This document shows positions 46,887 to 59,052 of a stretch of DNA of 64,000 bases, piece by piece (position 1 is the stretch's first letter; every line of letters begins with the position of its first letter). A program made the position numbers and the translations under genes. Source of the stretch: Lepisosteus oculatus. Lineage: Eukaryota; Chordata; Actinopteri; Semionotiformes; Lepisosteidae. The stretch is taken from assembly GCF_040954835.1 (NCBI RefSeq), contig NC_090700.1, positions 16,287,501-16,351,500 on the forward strand, in the 5' to 3' direction. The notes below the pieces were generated by a model. It made no database searches. It was not told the origin of the DNA and worked only from the letters and a program-made list of their open reading frames with translations.

Positions 46887-49831
46887 TAAATAAAAGCGAT
46901 CATCTTGGCTTATCTTCATCAGATGTGGTATTTCAGATTGTATTGGCAATATGTCATTTTTCTCTCTGCATCCTGCCAGATCTCACATTACAATCCAACC
47001 TTCATTCCGAAACAACATTGATACTGCTTGAGCCATTTTTCTGCAGGATAAGGGCAGAGTGACGGCCCCTTTATAGACAGAGAGGATTTTAGAAGCAGAA
47101 TAAACAGAAGCTCTGTGCACATATTTTATCTCGATTATTTGACATGAATAGTCTCAGTATCTGAAGCTCACTGTCTCCAACCTCAGTGCCTCAGAACTTA
47201 CAACTTGTGCCAACTCAAATACCATGGGAATTCAGCTCTATGGAGAGACATTTGTTCACATTCCCGAACAAGCTGCACAAAATGAAAGGACCAAATAAAT
47301 TTGGACCGAAGGACCTGTGGCATAAAATATGGATGGAAATTGAGACATCAGATATCATTTAGTTGAGTTTAAGCTTTAGTTCAGATCAGGTGCCATCACT
47401 TACATTTTATTCAAATTGCTTTATTACTCCAAATGTTTAAAATTCCATTAAAAAGAAATGTGCCAGATTTTTAAATCATCAATACAACAAAAACACATAA
47501 AAAACATCAATAATAATCGACATTGAAGCACTGAAATGTTTCTATATAATATTAAGAGAAAATATGACCAAACCTTAGCAAAAAAATGAAAAACCCATTC
47601 ATCTCATTCTCTCTAAATTTAATTAAATTCAATATATCTTGCAGGTTGTAAATACAGAAGGAAAATGATTATGCGGGTGAAACCATGGAACCACATACTG
47701 TATAAAACAGTTGCTCTGAATCCTGGTCTGACTTTTGCAAGTCTGAAAACAATTAGAAAGGGATACCTGCAGAAGCGACTGTAATTTGACTGAATAAAGT
47801 GTAATAAATAAAGTTTAATACCCTAAACCATTCCTGGGCAATTGTGCAGAACTGGGAGTGACCTGAAGGTAAGGTGTCTGAGGGTATAGCCTATGTAGAG
47901 CTTCCACACCTTTCACTAGCCTTCAATTCACAAACACTAAGCTATCGATGTACTGAGGAGTGCTGCAACATGTTTCAGGATCCACAACCACAAACTAGAT
48001 CTTTATTTCTGATGAAACCTAATTGAACTCTGTTCTGTAAGGCACAATGAATAGCTCCTTTTAAGCGCTTTGCAAATATGTGGCTTTTGACCATCTTTCA
48101 CATGATGTTACTTTGAATAACCTCTATCTACATGTTAATTCTTTCCGATATTTAATGGCTTCAACCACACGGTACAAAACCAGGAAACGCGTTGATCCTT
48201 GTTGGGTTGTCTTAAACTTAACATCAAAATCATATTTTCTTTTTAGTGAATCAACAGGGAAAGCTAACAGCCTTATTGCTTTTAAAATCCTTGTAGAAGA
48301 ATGTGTATTCCAACAATTAAACTGCCTAGATACATTCCTGCCATACTATACAGCAGATCAGGAGGAGAAATGGGAAATCACTTCACCATTTGAATTAAGG
48401 TTTAGGAAAGTCATATTATGTGGCACAAAAGTAAAACTGAGCTGAGACACCAGGGTTAACACATCTGGTCTTACAAACACTGCCATGATACATTTAATGA
48501 CCGAGAAAGCGGAACCTAAGTTTAACAGTCGAAGTATGGCAACTCCTACAGTAAGGCATGGTCTCTCTTGCCACCATACTGAGGCACTGGCCTTTGTGTA
48601 ATCCTTGAGTTACACCTGTGAGTCCATCTGCTTTATTTTTACTTACAGCATCAGCTCTCTTTAGTGATCTCCTATTCCAGTACTGACCAGACCCAATCTT
48701 GTTTGCTTTCAAGATAGTAAATATCATATGTATGTAGATATTGCAAGACAGTGAACGTTTTTGCACGTTTAAATAAGACGTCACATTGGCTAGGCTATTG
48801 ACTATAGAAGGGAAAATATTAGTTTTACATTTCAGAAGTTAAGGGAAGATTGCAGTTGACCTCCAAACAACAGGACAATGCGAATGAGGCAATAATTACA
48901 TCACAGTGTCATAGGCTCTCATTAAGTGGAAATAAACGGTCTATAGAAAAGGTTCCTTTTGTAACCTTAAATCCGGCAGATCACATAACCTTAAGTGTAT
49001 ACAGGGGTGTAATGTGGTCTTCAACAGCCCAAGTACTTTCCTGAATCTTCCTGTTCCATATAATGTGTACTGATGCTCTGCATCTACAATGAACTGCTAT
49101 TTACATCTCGTATAACTCAGCTCAAAAGAAGTTACTTCTGTGTATCAGAATAGAGGAAGCAACCAGAAACCTACAATGACGTAATCACAAATTCCCACTA
49201 AAATGAATTTGGGGTTGTGGTCATGTCTGAACAACAGATGTTGAATATTTTATTGCACAACTCTTAAGGTATATTTACATTGCATAGTGAAACGGGATGC
49301 CTATCAGATAGATCACTGAAGCCAGACAACTTAGTTTCATAAACTGAGCTGCTCTAGCCCACACTGCAAGATAAGAGTCAAATTCAAATATCTCACCAAG
49401 GCCACATTAAAATTAAAAAACGTTCCAGGATATTGGTTTATATATTGTGCTTGTCAGCTTCCGCTGCATCCAAAGGAAACAATTTATTAAAAAACACAAA
49501 GAGAAGTAACTTTTGACCCAGTTTAAACACATAACATCCAGTGATTTCAATTCTACAATTTAAGCAGTGTAGTTTAAAGGAAACTGCATAACTCCTCTAT
49601 GCATATGTAGAATTCAAAATCAGGTTTCTGTGGGGTTTTTTTACATATTTTTAGGATTACTTTCTTCACTAGGGCCCTCTTTGTGAATTCTTGGAAACTG
49701 AAGGGTGCACGGAAGTTGAATAATATCTAACTGAATCCATGCCCAGGGGAAGGTGAGTGAAAAAAGTCACTTTTATCTTCAATCTGATATCTCTTGTTTT
49801 GATTAATATTTGTATAGTATTCATATTTCAT

Positions 49832-49846
49832 CCCCCCCCCCCCCCC
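49832..49846. repeat. C15 homopolymer
   Basis: Fifteen consecutive cytosines, hence G15 on the transcribed strand of the fhdc 5' intron. This run is prone to length errors in assembly. Confidence 0.85.
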
Positions 49847-51055
49847 AAGTATGAGGTAATAACTGAGTTCAGTGATTTAACACAAAAGGTTTCAATAACA
49901 CAGATGTTTTGGGCTCTGTCCCATTCCTTTGATGCTTCAATTTCATTGTCCCCATTTTATTTATGCCATTGGTCTTTAAACAATTTTGTGGTCTCACCTG
50001 GACCAGCCCTTTTGTGCTACACGCTAATAATAATTACAGTAAATCCATATTAACAATGAATACATTTTTAAATTAAGTCCAGCTGCCAATTAACTCAAAG
50101 GCCATCAAGTTCTCTTGCACCACTTAAAATAAACCTTCTTTCCATGCCCTGGATAAGTGTGTCTTGCCTTAATACAGTAGCTTTTGCATAAAAAAAGTGC
50201 TTTTGCAGAAATAACTTTATAAATCTACGGCCATGGCGATGTTGGTTTTCGGAGGTATTTATCTGAAAAATAGAGAACTTTCACATGGTATTTATCAAAA
50301 GCGTGTAACACAGGTGATTGCTTTCATTAGTCCCCAACTCTTACTTGATTCCAGTCAAATTTATTTCAAGCAAAAATTAAAAGGTACAGAGGACCACATT
50401 TAAGGAAAAGTGTACCAGTTCCTTTCCGCCTTATCGATTAAATTCCGTTTTGTTTCTGTTCATTCTTAGTAGAAATTCAACTCGTAACAAGAAAAACATT
50501 TAGGCAATACGGGTAAATGCTCATAGACTAACCTTGGGATATGATTAATATTTGAGCGTTTCTAAGCTATGTATTTAATCTAATAATAGCATCCATTACA
50601 CAGGACTTTCAAATGAACAGAGAAAGCCATACCATTAACTCAATCGACATGCTAAATGCAGGTATAGCTTATTCTAGCAACTGTTGTATAAGTGCTCAAC
50701 ATACGCTAAAAACTTAAAAAGACCATTAAATAATTATTAAAGTGACTGCATTTTTGTCTTAACAAACAATACGCAGTTTGGTTCCCTGTGTTCCCTTGTG
50801 TGAACGCTTAACAACGCATAAGACCCGGTCTTTAAAAATGTCGTTTAAATGGATTTAATATTAACATGGGTGTTGTGTTTTTTAACACATTATTGAAGAA
50901 ATGTATATAAAGACGTGTTAATATTTGAACGTGCAGGTGAAAATGATAAGTATTTTCACTACGAGCGTACATTAAACTTAAACAAACATTCATAAATAAC
51001 GAAGACAAAGTTGAAATATACCAGATTACCATTTTTTTTCGTCAATTAAACCTAC

Positions 51056-51350
51056 CTGATAAAACGAGTCAATCCCTCAAACAGTCCATATGAAAAGGAA
51101 ATAAAATATCTTTCCGCATTTAAAATTAATCCAGCATCAGCAGCCGCTTACCAAGACATCCGACACTTTTTTCTAAAAACCTCTTCTTCCTACACAAGCA
51201 AAGCACCACCCAAATTGACAAACCGTACCTGGGCTACAGGTACACGCCCGACCTTAACCCCTGCTCTTCCTGGACCAACCTTGGGCTCATTTCCGTTCAA
51301 CACTTTTGTTCGGCCATTTGTTTAAAGAGACTTTAAAGGAGATATTCCAC
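51056..51350 (-). promoter_or_regulatory. Candidate fhdc promoter and 5' non-coding exon
   Basis: This is the first GC-richer block upstream of fhdc exon 1. On the minus strand it offers three donor-like sites: CAG|GTAGGT (exon end 51056), TTG|GTAAGC (51152) and CAG|GTACGG further up. No long open frame crosses it, and the coding exon at 43709 starts with an acceptor, so an upstream non-coding exon is expected somewhere here. Transcript data would be needed to choose a site. Confidence 0.33.
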
Positions 51351-52865
51351 ATCTTCGGGCAAGAATTTAAAGAAACTTCATATTCACGTGATTATCCTTT
51401 TTATCCTTTCATTATTGTTGTTGGAAAATATTAGATGAAAAATAAAAAAAAACAAGAATAATAGTAATAAACATTCATTCTTAAGAAAATCGTCCAATAA
51501 AAATTTGAACGTCCCCATAGCACATTCCTTATAATGTTATTTTGTTTTAAAGGTTTCTTGAGGCAAGTGCACAAGGCTGATATTTGCCGTCTAACCTGTC
51601 TGTTCGCTGTTCTCATCAAAGACTATTTACTGTACATTTAAAAGGGAAAAGGCGAGCACAAGTTGCAGATATCACGCAGAATGAGAGATATAATTGCATG
51701 TGTGCTTCCGAGGTCTTCTAATTATAAGTCAGCTATTAATAATATTATATACTGTTTACTGACCCAATTTGGAGTTGTAGCTATCGTTGGGTCCACAAGC
51801 GAAGTGTCGTTTGCTATGTCATGGCCTCCACGGTGGCATACAGGAGATCCAACACTGATAGGAGAGGTGCCGCTTTCAGACATCACAGCGAGCCTTCAGG
51901 TGACCACAGAGCTCTAGGCGAGAGTTACCTTTATTCTCCCGTCTGCACTCGCGTTGTGACCACTGCTTGAAAATGTTCAGAGTAACTAGCGACACTGCCC
52001 TGTTATTTTCACACCAAACAAGCACAAATAAGTTTTGCAGGATCAGAAAAGGTATAAATTAATTCTAATGAAAAACGACAAATTATATACTGTATGTCTT
52101 TATGATTTCATTAGATTGATGGTCAGTCATTTGGCGTTTATCTTTAGTTGTTACTTTAGGTAGAGTGCAGTAGTTGTTTTCTACCCTAAATATCAAACCC
52201 TCTTACTGTTGTCTAACCAAATGCATAGCAGTGCGATTACATGCCGAACAATTGCTTTTATAAATTACTGCTGAAAATTGATGTCTGACAGAAAGTGATA
52301 GTCACAATCTTAGCAACTGCAGGGAATTTCCAAAATGCTTCAACCCACGTTTATGAATGCTTTGTCACCAGGATCCAAGAAATGGATCTTTCAAAGGAAA
52401 ATTAACATGTGCCTTATTGAGGAGAGAACTGTGAGGTGGAGCTGAAAAAGAGTCGCATAAATCTGTCTTCTTTGTAGTCTGGTTGAATGAATCAGTTTTC
52501 TTCGTAACATCAGTGGTTTGGTCTTTTTAAATAACTGTGTTAACAGTTCCCACATCAAATATTGTATTGAATATGGCCTTAGGAAATTGACATTCATCTA
52601 AGAAAAAATATATTTCCACAAAACTGAAACATACTTGTAAATATCATTTTTGTAAATGACATATTCTGTACAGTGCTTTGGTGTTGATCCCACAAAAAAA
52701 ATATTTTAAACAGTATTTATACTGTGGTTGAGATTTTAAAATCCCTAATTATTCAAAGGAAGCCATGTTAAACCTGAATTTCTGAAGAATTGCAAAGCAC
52801 TTGAAAAACAGGAGAATCACCCCATGACCCAACTGCTTGATACTGTTATGTGGTAGCTGAAGTTG
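51351..52865. other. Non-coding stretch upstream of fhdc
   Basis: Intergenic between the candidate fhdc start and the arfip2 3' end. Nothing recognisable; an 84-codon open frame at 51663-51917 (+) has no known domain. Confidence 0.5.
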
Positions 52866-52970
52866 CTGTCGCATCATCCAGGTGGGTGCTACACATTGGT
52901 GTTGGTGGTGGAGAGTCCCCAATAGCTGTAAAGCGCTTTGAGTGGAGTGTCCAGAAAAACACTAAGTGTA
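52866..52970 (+). repeat. Partial copy of the retroposon at 62037-62501
   Basis: Shares GTCGCATCATCCAGGTGG, CTACACATTGGTG.TGGTGG and TGTAAAGCGCTTTGAGTGG with the 3' part of the larger copy. It stops before the ATT-repeat tail. Confidence 0.7.
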
Positions 52971-55900
52971 CGGAATCATTATCGTGTCTGCATAATAGGG
53001 CAGTGGCTTATAACTTCCTCTACAGGAAGAGAAGTGCCACCTACTCGTCCAGCTCCAGCAACGACCTAATTGTTCTAAGAGACATTCTATCCAAGTACCA
53101 GCAGAGCTTTTTTTTATTATTTTGGTTTCAACAAAGAACATCAGAACTGGAAGAAAATAACCAAGATCCATTGTAAGACGTTTTCCCCTCCCTCTCTCCT
53201 CCTCCAGCAGTCTCCCAACCCCTCTCCAAATCCCACGGTCATCAGGCCCGCATTAGTCTTTCATTTATTCTGGTCACAACTTCCCTACTGATCTCCAAAG
53301 TGGCATTGTGAGCCTCTCTTATTCTGGCAGTGAAAAGGTCTAGCATCACTACACTCCTCAAATATGACACGCTAGCACTGTACAATCACCTTCTTTGCTA
53401 CAGCCAAGCCTCCTCTCTGCTTTGCTTCTGAAATCTGACATGACCGGGCTTCACTGTAGTATCATCCTGATCTACTATAAATGCAATAACAAAACCCTAC
53501 CTTACTAAAATAAGAATTCCTTAAGAATACGATAGCTCAAAACAAATTGCACAGTGGTACCTTGTGCAGCATCTTTATATCATGGCAGTTCAAGTGCTAG
53601 AAAATCACATTTTTGGTTGTGTACATTTTACTGCAACAAGGCATTCAGATCCACTTTGGAAAATAAGACAAATGCACACAATGCACACACATTAGAGTAT
53701 TTGATTTTATACAAATTCTTATCATCAGTTTCACATTTATACAGTAATATTAACAATTCATCCCTATTCTTAAATAATTGTAACATTGAAGTTTTTTGTA
53801 TTCTTATGTGCCTGTTGTTGCTAGGTTCAATTAGTCAGTGGCTGTACTCCTGAACAAAGCAAGGAAGAATAGCAAAACCACATAAAACCCAAGACTTTTT
53901 ATTACCTTAAATATCATTACATATATACAATCATTCATACACTACAATATCACAGAGCAGCCTAAAAAAAATATTGATTGTACGCAAATAAAATTTAATA
54001 TATAAACCTTTCATTTTTTTAGCTACTAACTAGAACTAGCTAAGAAGTGTCTGGTGTCTATTACACTTGAATCAGGATTTTCATTTTTAATACAAGAACT
54101 GAATGTGTATTCATAATCATATTTCAGGGATTCAGGAAAGTTTTTGGATAAAGGAAAACAGATATAGGGACACCCTTTAATCAGGGCCAAACATCTAGCT
54201 GGTATTGCTCTTATGGGGACACAAATAAACAGCACTTGAACACAATAAGATTTCAGACAAACTAGCTTTTTTAAAAAAACAGGATTGTTCATTTTGTCAT
54301 TTTATGAATATGACAATCAGTCTGAATTCCTCAGAAGTTTGGCTCATCACAAATGTTATTAAATGTAGAAACTTTAACATTGTTCCATTCTCTGTCTTAA
54401 AAAGCTGAGATGTAACTTTAGAGTTGCTGGTTTAGTTTTTTAACATTCTGGGGAAATCCACAAACCTTTATATGGACAGAAAATAAATTGGTTGGGATCT
54501 TCAGTAATAAGGATCTTCTTGGATGGATGTACATGGACTCCAGAACTGGCTAGAAAGCAATGGATTTTTAATGAATGGGCAAGTGTTGGGCAATTGGTGT
54601 ACCATATTTGTGGAAGAACTACCTGAAGGAATAGATTGAAAAAATGGAAATACATTCAAATGGAAATACAGCCTTTCAAAAAAAGAACATTGACATAAAA
54701 GGGAACAGTAGCCTGATTGTTAAATTCATAAAAGGGGACAACCATGATGTTTACTGTTCAACTTATGACAACGTGCCATATATATTCAAGGAAGGCAAGT
54801 CATAAAGACATTGGATTTGTGTGCTGAAGTTTCTTCACAGCTGCACTTCCTTCCATTAGTATTGCTTCACCCAAAGTACACAAATTCCTAAGTACAACTT
54901 TACAAAATGCAGCAATCATACAAGAAACTTTAAAGAGCAGAAATTCTGCCTTGCTCCGTTTCAAAGCTGCTCCTACAAAAACCTGGGAACAAAGAAGCAA
55001 CAACACATTAGTTCAACCTTAAAATGAAGTGGAAGGCTCTCAAAGACAGGCGAATCTGAAGACCCATCACAGAATATACAATTCATATGGACTTTGTGCT
55101 TAAATTTAGCACAATCCTTTTAACATTTACCATAATGTGAAATTTAGTTTTAGTAAAATGCCATCTTCTACCAAATGATGTTCTACAATACCGTCATTTA
55201 GAAACTTTGTTGCTTTCGGGTGATTCAAGTCATTCAAGGTGTAAATGACTAATTAGCAGCATATTTAAAACACTGTCTGAACATGAAATGCTGGGTCTGT
55301 GCTGCTTGCCGCCTATCTTGTAGGCACCAGTCTTATGCCAAATGCACAGTTCTTGCATCTTGGCATAATCACACAGTGTTGCATCAAATTGCAAGGGCCT
55401 TGCTTTAACTATTATTTGCCTTTAACAGTACCTAGTTAGTAGTGGATACGTACAATCAATAGCATAATAACTTTTAAATTAAAAGAAAATGCTGTTCTCT
55501 AAACACTGAAAGGTTTAAGGGAGAAACTTCAATTTCAATATACAAATGGCAACAAAAGTGCTCAATGACTGCATTGTATGTATAGGTCACATGATGGCTA
55601 CAAAGCTTATTCAACAACATAAGAAGAGTCAACCATGAAATTACAATGAAAAACAAGATTACAAAAAATGTCCAGCAAAAAAGAGCTGGCACATTTGGAA
55701 CAGACTTTGGACACATGGGGCTAGTAACTGAAGTTACATACCTTTTTAGGGTTTTTTTGGATTCTCAAACCACTTCTTTTGACATGTCGCATTTCAATGT
55801 TTAAACTAGTGTGCGAACACCGCACCAAATATCACTCATGGAAAATGGGGATAAATACATACATGCTGCACAGTTATACATGTCTGCATACACGTATCCA

Positions 55901-58566
55901 ACCTGTGCTGGGAATGCAAGTATGCAAGTCTTCTAAAACATAAGCCTCAAATATCCAATGTTAACTGCTCAGGCACGATTTAGAGAAGAGGGACGACAAA
56001 ATAACATCAACTCTCCCAGCCCTGATGTAAAAAAAACTGTTTTTGTGAAAACACTTAGCTTTCAACAAAAAGGTTGCTGCAGGGCAACAATAAGCCATTT
56101 CATAGCACGACCATCTATAGTACATTGGAAGCCAGTCATCAGTGAGAGTTAATGAAACTCCCCAGCTAAACTGTTTAGATTAGACTGCCACCTTGTGACA
56201 AAACAGGAGTATAATTATATACTAGTATTAATCACCAAGCTGCCTGAACATAATGTCACCTTTAAAGCATTATAATAGTAATTAATGATAAGATTACTCA
56301 GCTTTTGGTCCTTGAAAACCATGTTCCTCTGTGGTTTAAAGATAACTTAATATGCACCCACACCCCAGAACAAAAAACGGTAAACCTAGGATTACACAGT
56401 ACAAGGACCCAAGCATTCCTGGATAAAATCTTAACACATTTAAAGTGATACCTTAAGGGTGATATCTGGTGTGAAAATATCAATAACTCATTATGCTTCA
56501 TTTGCTTACTGGTCACTAATATATGTCATTTTAAAGCAGCCCTTAAGTAAACTGTTTACTTACAAGTACAATACTGCATTGTTTTTGCATGCTGGCAAAT
56601 TTGAGAGTGTCGTTAAACCCTATGCAATAAGAAAGGCATTGGTATTAAAAATAACGGCACCCCAGAATTGGATGTGGTCCTTGGACTACAATTGCCAGAT
56701 CAAAAATGCAGCCTAAATTTAAGTCAGTTCAGGACAGCCATTCACACTTCAGAAGTGTGAGCCAGGGCTGACCTGAAAAAAAGTTGTAAAAGGTGTCTTA
56801 GCATTAGCGGAAAGGGTGAGCTACAGAGCTAAACAAATGCATGCTGTCCTGTGATATCTCAACTGATGCATTTTTCAGTACCCTCCAAAAGGTAAGAGTT
56901 AAATTTTCATTGAAGCTGAACATTGGCCTGTGACTTCTGGGATACCCAACAAGGGTATTTCGCTAAGAAGAAAAGATGGAAGCTTGAAAGCCCTGTGTCA
57001 CGTTAACTTCCACGATTCTTGGCTGTAGTGTAAGAACTTAAATTTGTCATGATGCTACCAAAGCTGTCTGGAAGTGCTATGAGAAATACAGTATATAAAG
57101 CATACTATCTCAGAGCCATCTGCAGTGACCTTTTTACAGTTCTCTCAAAAAGAACAAAAATATGTCCTCAAATTAAAACAACTAAGACAATACACACTTT
57201 CGATCTTCTCACTTTTTATTTAGTCTACAACTACGTTCTTTTTCTTGTTCTGTTCTTACCAGGCCATGAAAAACTACTGGAATACACTGTTTCTACAGGT
57301 TTAAGTGAAGTTGTCAACAAATAATTGTGGAACCCATATGGTTTTTTTTTTTACATTAGTGCGTCCTTGTCATAAAATGTGGGATACTACTATATACAAT
57401 GGTTCTGAATCTTAAGTAATGTACCAGAAAATCTGATGCAATTAAGAATTAAGTTTTCCTTTTGAAAATCTTATGTAGTCAGTAAGGGGCACAGATCATT
57501 GAAGATATCCAACTTTCCTACAAGTAGGAGACAGATTACTAGACATTAAAAACTTTTGTTCCTAGAGAACCCTTTGTGAAAAACACATATCCTACTAATT
57601 TCTGCTAAAAAGAAGTTGAGTAGATCTACAGTTTAACAGTATTTGTGACCACAGTAATATAACCATGGTAAACCCTGCTTCTCCACAAGGGCTCATAGGT
57701 GCTATAGTCAAATGATAATCCACATTATTGAGGCTGAATAAATTAAATTACCCAATTAAAGAACCTGACCATCTATCCAGGTTTAAAGCAGCTAGCTATC
57801 AATAACTACCTATAAATCATGGAGGACTGTGGCCTGTGGTCTCAAGGACCAGAATTGCACTGTATCGAAAATGGATTGTATCACCTTTGGACAAGAAAAA
57901 AGTTTTTGACATATTCTACAGACACCAGTATTCTTGATTTTTATTCATTGAATTTTTTGGAGTGTCTTACATTACAAGTAACAAGCTTTGTTTCTGCTTA
58001 ATTTTGTGAATTCCAAAAGGACAGAATTTGTCAAATCAAACTCTTTTCTTTCCCGTATAACTCTGTACCCACTGTGGCATTATTTTCCACAACATTCTCT
58101 GACAATCTGCAAAGTAACAGCACTTGCCTTCACAAAAAAAGCCTTCCCTGTCCTGCAACCCCATATATTTACTGTTTTAATAATAAATATGAAATAATAA
58201 CAGCTTTAACCATTAACTTTTCATTATGTATTTTCAACATTTCTTCTTTCTGTATTCAAGATCTTCTTCTCTTTAGGTCTTAGGTTTTGTCTACTTTTCT
58301 TGTAAACAAACTTAAATGGAGAGGATGTTGCCGTTGTGCATTAAACCTTTTGGTTCTAATTTGAAAAGAAGCCTTTTTAAACAGGAGACTGTTTAAATGC
58401 ACATTTCTGATACCTACAGTCCTTCTGGTTAACAAGGACAGTCCCTTTTTGCTGGAAACCCAGAAGTAGTGTAAACTTTTAAACTTGAGAAATTGGACTT
58501 CATTTCTTCAGATAGTGAATAACTAATTTGCTTGTCACCTAGTCATAAAGACAGAGATCATAGGTT
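52971..58566. other. Intergenic stretch, no gene recognised
   Basis: AT-rich. Open frames of 80-90 codons at 54026-54292 and 55474-55716 (minus) show no family motif or splice partners. Pyrimidine-rich around 53180-53460. Part of the upper end could be a long arfip2 3' UTR. Confidence 0.45.
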
Positions 58567-58572
58567 TTTATT
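58567..58572 (-). terminator. Candidate poly(A) signal of arfip2
   Basis: The nearest clear AATAAA on the minus strand, about 325 nt after the arfip2 stop codon. Longer 3' UTRs remain possible because further hexamers occur downstream. Confidence 0.3.
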
Positions 58573-58896
58573 AGGCGACACTAATAAATAGTAGCAAACT
58601 GAAGACCATGATGTTGTGTTGATTTCATTCTGAAGTTTTTTTCAAGGTGGTGGACATAATATTAAGGACGTTTTCCCCATTGAAAGGAAAGAAATGTTAG
58701 TGTTTCTAAACGATTAAAACATCCAAGTTCTTCAAACACAAAAAGAGAGAGAAGAAGAGACAGGGAAGGAAAAGAAAGGGACAAGCATGTTCTCTCCCAT
58801 TGTCACTCTCACTGGCCTCTCCTGGTCCTGCACCATTGGTCTTTCTAACAGTATGTCTGTCCGTCCATCTGTCCGGTTGGCTGGAAAACTGCACCA

Positions 58897-59052
58897 TCAC
58901 TGCTCCTCCAGCCAGGATGGTTTGTCTGCACCGGGAGGCTTTAACTTGACATTGAACTGCTTGAGGGTCTGTTCAAGCTGCTGCTGGTTCCCTGCAAAGT
59001 AGGCCGAGATGGCGTTGTGGAACAGGAGGAGTTGCTTGTGCATCACCTTCAC
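58897..59052 (-). CDS. arfip2: arfip2 last coding exon
   Basis: The acceptor TTTGTAG| opens [19 protein letters not shown]. The exon ends [11 protein letters not shown] and TGA, the invariant arfaptin C terminus. 156 nt including the stop. Confidence 0.95.
   Translation of the reverse strand: MKVMHKQLLLFHNAISAYFAGNQQQLEQTLKQFNVKLKPPGADKPSWLEEQ

Larger units (their letters stand above)
43693..51055 (-). other. fhdc 5' intron (inferred)
   Basis: This stretch lies between the acceptor at 43710 and the candidate donors at 51055/51151. It contains the Tc1-like element, the MITE and a C15 run; otherwise only AT-rich sequence was seen. A 121-codon open frame at 48080-48445 (+) shows no family resemblance. 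Confidence 0.5.

Noticed and set aside
48080..48445. 121-codon plus-strand frame in the fhdc 5' intron
   Set aside because: No recognisable motif, no coding bias and no flanking splice signals.
54026..54655. Two minus-strand frames suspected to be a transposon or gene fragment
   Set aside because: No known transposase, reverse transcriptase or other motif could be identified, and no terminal repeats surround them.
55474..55716. 80-codon minus-strand frame with hydrophobic segments
   Set aside because: Hydrophobicity is expected from T-rich sequence; no signal peptide logic, homologue or splice partner.
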